Source of the DNA: Nitrososphaerales archaeon TH526 | GTDB lineage: Archaea > Thermoproteota > Nitrososphaeria > Nitrososphaerales > Nitrososphaeraceae | Assembly: GCA_014523665.1 (NCBI GenBank) | Contig: JAATVR010000588.1 | Coordinates: 1 to 9,479, forward strand | DNA length: 9,479 bases | Reading direction: 5' to 3' | In this document: one piece after another, positions 7,143-9,479 of the stretch | Numbering within the stretch: position 1 is the stretch's first letter | Layout: each line of letters starts with the position of its first letter | Translations under genes and position numbers: made by a program | Notes under the pieces: model-generated | Seen by the model: only the letters and a program-made list of their open reading frames with translations | Database searches by the model: none | Told to the model about the DNA's origin: nothing

Positions 7143-7179
7143 GTATCTGGTTTTAAGATACGGGGCTTGAAATCAAGCC
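7143..7179. promoter_or_regulatory. Two adjacent inverted repeats upstream of the membrane protein gene
   Basis: GTATCT (7143-7148) pairs with AGATAC (7156-7161). Immediately after, GGCTTGA (7164-7170) pairs with TCAAGCC (7173-7179). Both lie upstream of the TATA box at 7198, so they would be in the DNA control region of the next gene, or in a long 3' end of the regulator message, rather than in the next gene's leader. They may be paired operators or terminator hairpins. The 7058-7246 gap otherwise holds a T5 run (7077-7081) and the promoter. Confidence 0.4.
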
Positions 7180-7197
7180 AATTATTCAAAATAGATG

Positions 7198-7205
7198 AAT
7201 ATAAG
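7198..7205 (+). promoter_or_regulatory. TATA-like box for the polytopic membrane protein
   Basis: AATATAAG, centred about 45 nt before the ATG at 7247, predicts a start near 7228 and a leader of about 19 nt. Confidence 0.4.
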
Positions 7206-7246
7206 TAGTGCAAATTCTTGAATGTTATTAGGTACAACGGCTAACA

Positions 7247-8536
7247 ATGGCTAACACATTTAGAACTTTATTTGGCAGAGACGGCAGTAATGCTTTCACA
7301 TCATTTGCCATTAGTCATTTTAAAAATAGTATTGAAACAGATCCTGCTATTCCTCTAATCATTGTAAGTTTGGGCATTTTATTGACTGCAAGTTCAGGCA
7401 GTTGGGATATTTCTAACCACCTTTTGAATAGACCTGAAACTTTTTTCTCACCACCTCATGCTGGGCTATATTCAGGTGTAGTATTGGTCTTATTTGGATC
7501 GTTGGCGACATATCGTTATCACCGACACAGTAGTAAAATGTTTGACATTAATAATGGTAAACCTTTTCCAACTTACTTAAGGCTGTTACTCATAGGAGTT
7601 GTTATGTTGATTTCAGCTGGTCCTTTGGATTTTGCTTGGCATACAGCTTTTGGTCTTGACGGATTGCTAAGTCCACCACACGCAGTGCTTGCAATAGGCA
7701 TGGCTTTATGTAGTATCGGTGCCTTCCTTGGATTGATTTCAAAAAATAACTACTACGACAGAATGAAAACAAAGACCAATATAGAAACAATGACTAGTGA
7801 AGTTAATTATTTTACCGTTGAACTGAAAAACACAGTTCCTAACGACACCACAACACGTAACAAAAGGTCTTTGTTGTACGTAATAATCTCAATTACAGCG
7901 ATTTGGATTACTGTTTCTGGCATAATTCATATGATTTCCCTTCCATTTTCCGATACTGATTTCTTCAAATTTAATCCAAATCCCATATTAGCTGGACTAG
8001 TTGCAACTCTATGTTTTCCATTCCTTGTCTCTTTTATATTATTCACTTCATGGAAAATAACCAAGAAGTTTGGTGTGCTATCGGCTAGTGGACTGATCTT
8101 TATTTTTATCAATCTAGTTACGACAATACTTCCAAATGAAAACCTGGTACCTACGATTCCATTTTATTTATTAAATATAATTCCTATCATAATGATTGAC
8201 GTGTTACTCTCATTACCAGCTTTAAGAACATCATCATCAATATCATCAATATCATCAGTATCACTTTCACAAACAAGAAAAAAGATCGTTGTTGTATCAG
8301 CAGGAATTGTATTGGGACTAACATTCTTTATGCTATACTTTCCTTTAATTACTCATACATATAATGAAGTTTCAATTAATCCGCAGCCGGTATGGCCAAG
8401 TGTTACCGCTTCAATATATTTTGGAATGATCGATGAGATGTATCCTATACTGCTTGTCTCATCAATGGCAGTAGGCATTCTAGGTGTTGTAGTTAGTTCG
8501 AAACTAACTGCCCAAACCCTGTATGATATACATTGA
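7247..8536 (+). CDS. Polytopic membrane protein with duplicated D-x3-H-x12-H motif, function unknown
   Basis: 429 residues, not assigned to a named family. Hydrophobic segments at about 35-50, 73-89, 111-126, 145-165, 208-230, 247-268, 277-294, 303-324, 346-366 and 399-417 suggest nine or ten membrane helices. Two N-terminal units match: SWDISNH (52-58) then SPPHAGLYSG (68-77), and PLDFAWH (126-132) then SPPHAVLAIG (142-151). In each, Asp and the first His are 4 apart and the two His exactly 13 apart (D54/H58/H71 and D128/H132/H145), with the pairs sitting at helix ends. Such conserved intramembrane Asp/His sets suggest a metal, haem or proton-handling site; this is inference. A hydrophilic loop (166-207) divides it from the C-terminal half. 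A short Ser/Ile run (329-341) comes from TCA/ATC repeats. It is transcribed alone, downstream of the Cys-containing regulator in the same direction. Confidence 0.8.
   Translation: MANTFRTLFGRDGSNAFTSFAISHFKNSIETDPAIPLIIVSLGILLTASSGSWDISNHLLNRPETFFSPPHAGLYSGVVLVLFGSLATYRYHRHSSKMFDINNGKPFPTYLRLLLIGVVMLISAGPLDFAWHTAFGLDGLLSPPHAVLAIGMALCSIGAFLGLISKNNYYDRMKTKTNIETMTSEVNYFTVELKNTVPNDTTTRNKRSLLYVIISITAIWITVSGIIHMISLPFSDTDFFKFNPNPILAGLVATLCFPFLVSFILFTSWKITKKFGVLSASGLIFIFINLVTTILPNENLVPTIPFYLLNIIPIIMIDVLLSLPALRTSSSISSISSVSLSQTRKKIVVVSAGIVLGLTFFMLYFPLITHTYNEVSINPQPVWPSVTASIYFGMIDEMYPILLVSSMAVGILGVVVSSKLTAQTLYDIH
8226..8262 (+). repeat. TCA/ATC-rich repeat within the membrane protein gene
   Basis: Repeated TCATCAATA and TCA units encode an SSSISSISSVS linker between two membrane helices. 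This is a third in-frame triplet repeat in the window, in a non-conserved loop. Confidence 0.7.
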
Positions 8537-8614
8537 AGGACAAAGTTGTTTAGTGTGCAGGATATCCTTCAATCAATTCAACACTAAAACCCTAAAAAGA
8601 TTCCATTTCCTGCA
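8532..8614. other. Interleaved inverted repeats at the 3' end of the membrane protein gene
   Basis: ATTGAAGGA (8532-8540, covering the TGA stop) pairs with TCCTTCAAT (8565-8573). TTTAGTGT (8549-8556) pairs with ACACTAAA (8581-8588). TGCAGGA (8556-8562) pairs with TCCTGCA (8608-8614). The first two stems interleave, so they form either a pseudoknot or alternative folds. There is no T-run directly after, so it is not a simple terminator. The rest of 8537-8781 shows no gene; it holds a 10-bp palindrome GCCAATTGGC followed by TTTT (8709-8722). Confidence 0.45.
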
Positions 8615-8781
8615 ATCGACATGACAAGGCTATTCTTGGTATATTTTCCTCAGATCATTAGCTGTCATCGTCTATTACTAACTTCTCAATCTATAGTAAG
8701 TAAATCAGGCCAATTGGCTTTTCTCCTTAATAGCAGTAGTAGTAATCTTATGATCACATCTCATTCGTAATATCCCAACCT

Positions 8782-9113
8782 CTATCGTCTTCTCTTTTGC
8801 TTTCCCTTCCCTTTTCTTAACATGATTACAACGACTATTATTATCGAAAATGAAATAACTACGGTAAGTAGTCTTGTAATAAACTCTAGTTCACTTGCTG
8901 AGGCGTTGGAAACGGATTTAGGAGGCTTGGTGGGGCTTGATGAGGTACGAATACATTAAATGAGGCAGGAATCTGTATTGCAGTGTCCTTACTTATTCTA
9001 GTTATTCTCCCCGAATTGAGGATGATAAATAATACAATCTAGGTTCCAAATATCACTAGCGATATTAATCGCTTCCCAAGGGGGACTAGATCACATACGC
9101 TTTCGAATTTAAG
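8782..9113 (-). pseudogene. Decayed duplicate of the 3' end of the neighbouring surface-protein gene
   Basis: The minus strand repeats the 3' end of the gene at 9121-9479 at an offset of 345-346 bp. In the frame matching the intact copy it reads RITRISKD...IPASFNVFVPHQAPPSLLNP, then loses frame by a net one base between about 8886 and 8909. It resumes as FITRLLTVVISFSIIIVVVI plus a basic tail ending at TAG 8782-8784. Upstream, an in-frame TAG sits before IVLFIILNSGRI, and similarity fades after MLKFESV (counterpart of LFKFENI), with about 27 extra bases. No start codon or promoter was seen. It is a tandem duplication remnant: the TM segment and the PHQAPPSLLNP motif are well kept, while the domain before them is degraded. 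Confidence 0.8.
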
Positions 9114-9120
9114 CATATTC

Positions 9121-9479
9121 TCATAAACTCTCTTTTTTCCTTTTCTTTCTTTTCCCCTTTCTTAACATAATAATAACGACTATTATTATCGAAAATGAAA
9201 TAATGATTGAAAGCACCCTTGTTATAGACTCTATCTCACTTGAAGGAGTATTTGGGAAGGGATTAAGAAGGCTTGGTGGGGCTTGATGAGGTACGAATAC
9301 GTTAAATGAGGCAAGAACTTGTACAGCAGCGTCTTTGTCTACTCTAGTTATTACCTGATGAGTACCGTCGTCTGGGAAGAGGTATTCAACTGAAAAATCT
9401 CCGTCTGGTACAGTAATGTTCTCGAATTTGAACAGTCTTTGACCATTTGTTACAACTACCCTTGCATCAAATTCCTTAA
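9121..9479 (-). CDS. Surface protein with C-terminal membrane anchor, 3' part (runs off window)
   Basis: The minus strand is open from the right edge to TGA at 9121-9123, giving the last 118 residues; the N-terminus is outside. In order: a beta-rich segment (FDARVVVTNGQRLFKFENI, then VPDGDFSVEYLFPDDGTHQV), consistent with an Ig-like or similar extracytoplasmic domain; a Pro/Ser-rich spacer (VPHQAPPSLLNPFPNTPSS); a single hydrophobic helix (VLSIIISFSIIIVVIIM); and a Lys/Arg-rich cytoplasmic end (RKGKRKKRKK). This is the usual layout of archaeal envelope proteins held by a C-terminal helix. A tandem decayed copy of the last part lies immediately downstream. Function beyond membrane-anchored surface protein is unknown. 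Confidence 0.8.
   Translation of the reverse strand, partial: KEFDARVVVTNGQRLFKFENITVPDGDFSVEYLFPDDGTHQVITRVDKDAAVQVLASFNVFVPHQAPPSLLNPFPNTPSSEIESITRVLSIIISFSIIIVVIIMLRKGKRKKRKKESL

Noticed and set aside
7143..7179. tRNA-like stem with CTTGAAA resembling a Ser anticodon loop
   Set aside because: The pairing does not give a 5-bp anticodon stem around that loop, and there is no T-arm (GTTCRA) or acceptor stem.
8226..8262. Short spaced TCATCAATA repeats considered as a CRISPR or iteron array
   Set aside because: The units are a few bases long, lie inside a coding frame and encode a Ser/Ile linker.

Overview
The window looks like a chromosomal segment of a mesophilic archaeon, most likely an ammonia-oxidising Thaumarchaeote (Nitrososphaeria, possibly Nitrosocosmicus-like). 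This is inference from several traits. The sequence is AT-rich, with short AT-rich TATA-like boxes about 25 nt before presumed (near-)leaderless starts. Start codons include TTG and GTG. The glycosidase is of the archaeal LacS type. Secreted proteins carry N-x-S/T sequons and single membrane anchors, and the regulator is a small archaeal winged-helix protein. No rRNA, tRNA, CRISPR array, insertion sequence or phage gene was seen.

Layout. 1-338 (-): 5' part of a membrane-anchored extracytoplasmic protein that runs off the left edge. 542-2227 (-): a family 1 glycoside hydrolase. 2228-2913: a 686-bp divergent regulatory region. 2914-5960 (+): a three-gene ABC metal importer (solute-binding protein, ATPase, permease), best read as zinc uptake. 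6027-6545 (-): a thioredoxin with an N-terminal extension, convergent with the importer and divergent from 6665-7057 (+), a small cysteine-containing winged-helix regulator. 7247-8536 (+): a polytopic membrane protein of unknown function with a duplicated Asp/His motif. 8782-9113 (-): a decayed copy of the 3' end of the last gene. 9121-9479 (-): C-terminal part of a surface protein with a terminal membrane anchor, whose start lies beyond the right edge.

How the genes fit together. The importer is the clearest system. The binding protein has the three-His-plus-Asp ligand set, with His (not Glu) at the position that separates zinc-type from manganese-type members. The permease ends in a ten-histidine tail, which the binding protein lacks as a loop. 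Thioredoxin and the Cys-containing regulator share a divergent intergenic region with GTACAA/TTGTAC half-sites, suggesting a small redox- or metal-responsive module. The strongest leads for something undescribed are the duplicated D-x3-H-x12-H membrane protein, the GEP/DYY active-site changes in the GH1 enzyme, the unusual permease N-terminus with its overlapping upstream mini-ORF, and the interleaved inverted repeats at 8532-8614. No database search could be run; family names come from motifs read by eye.
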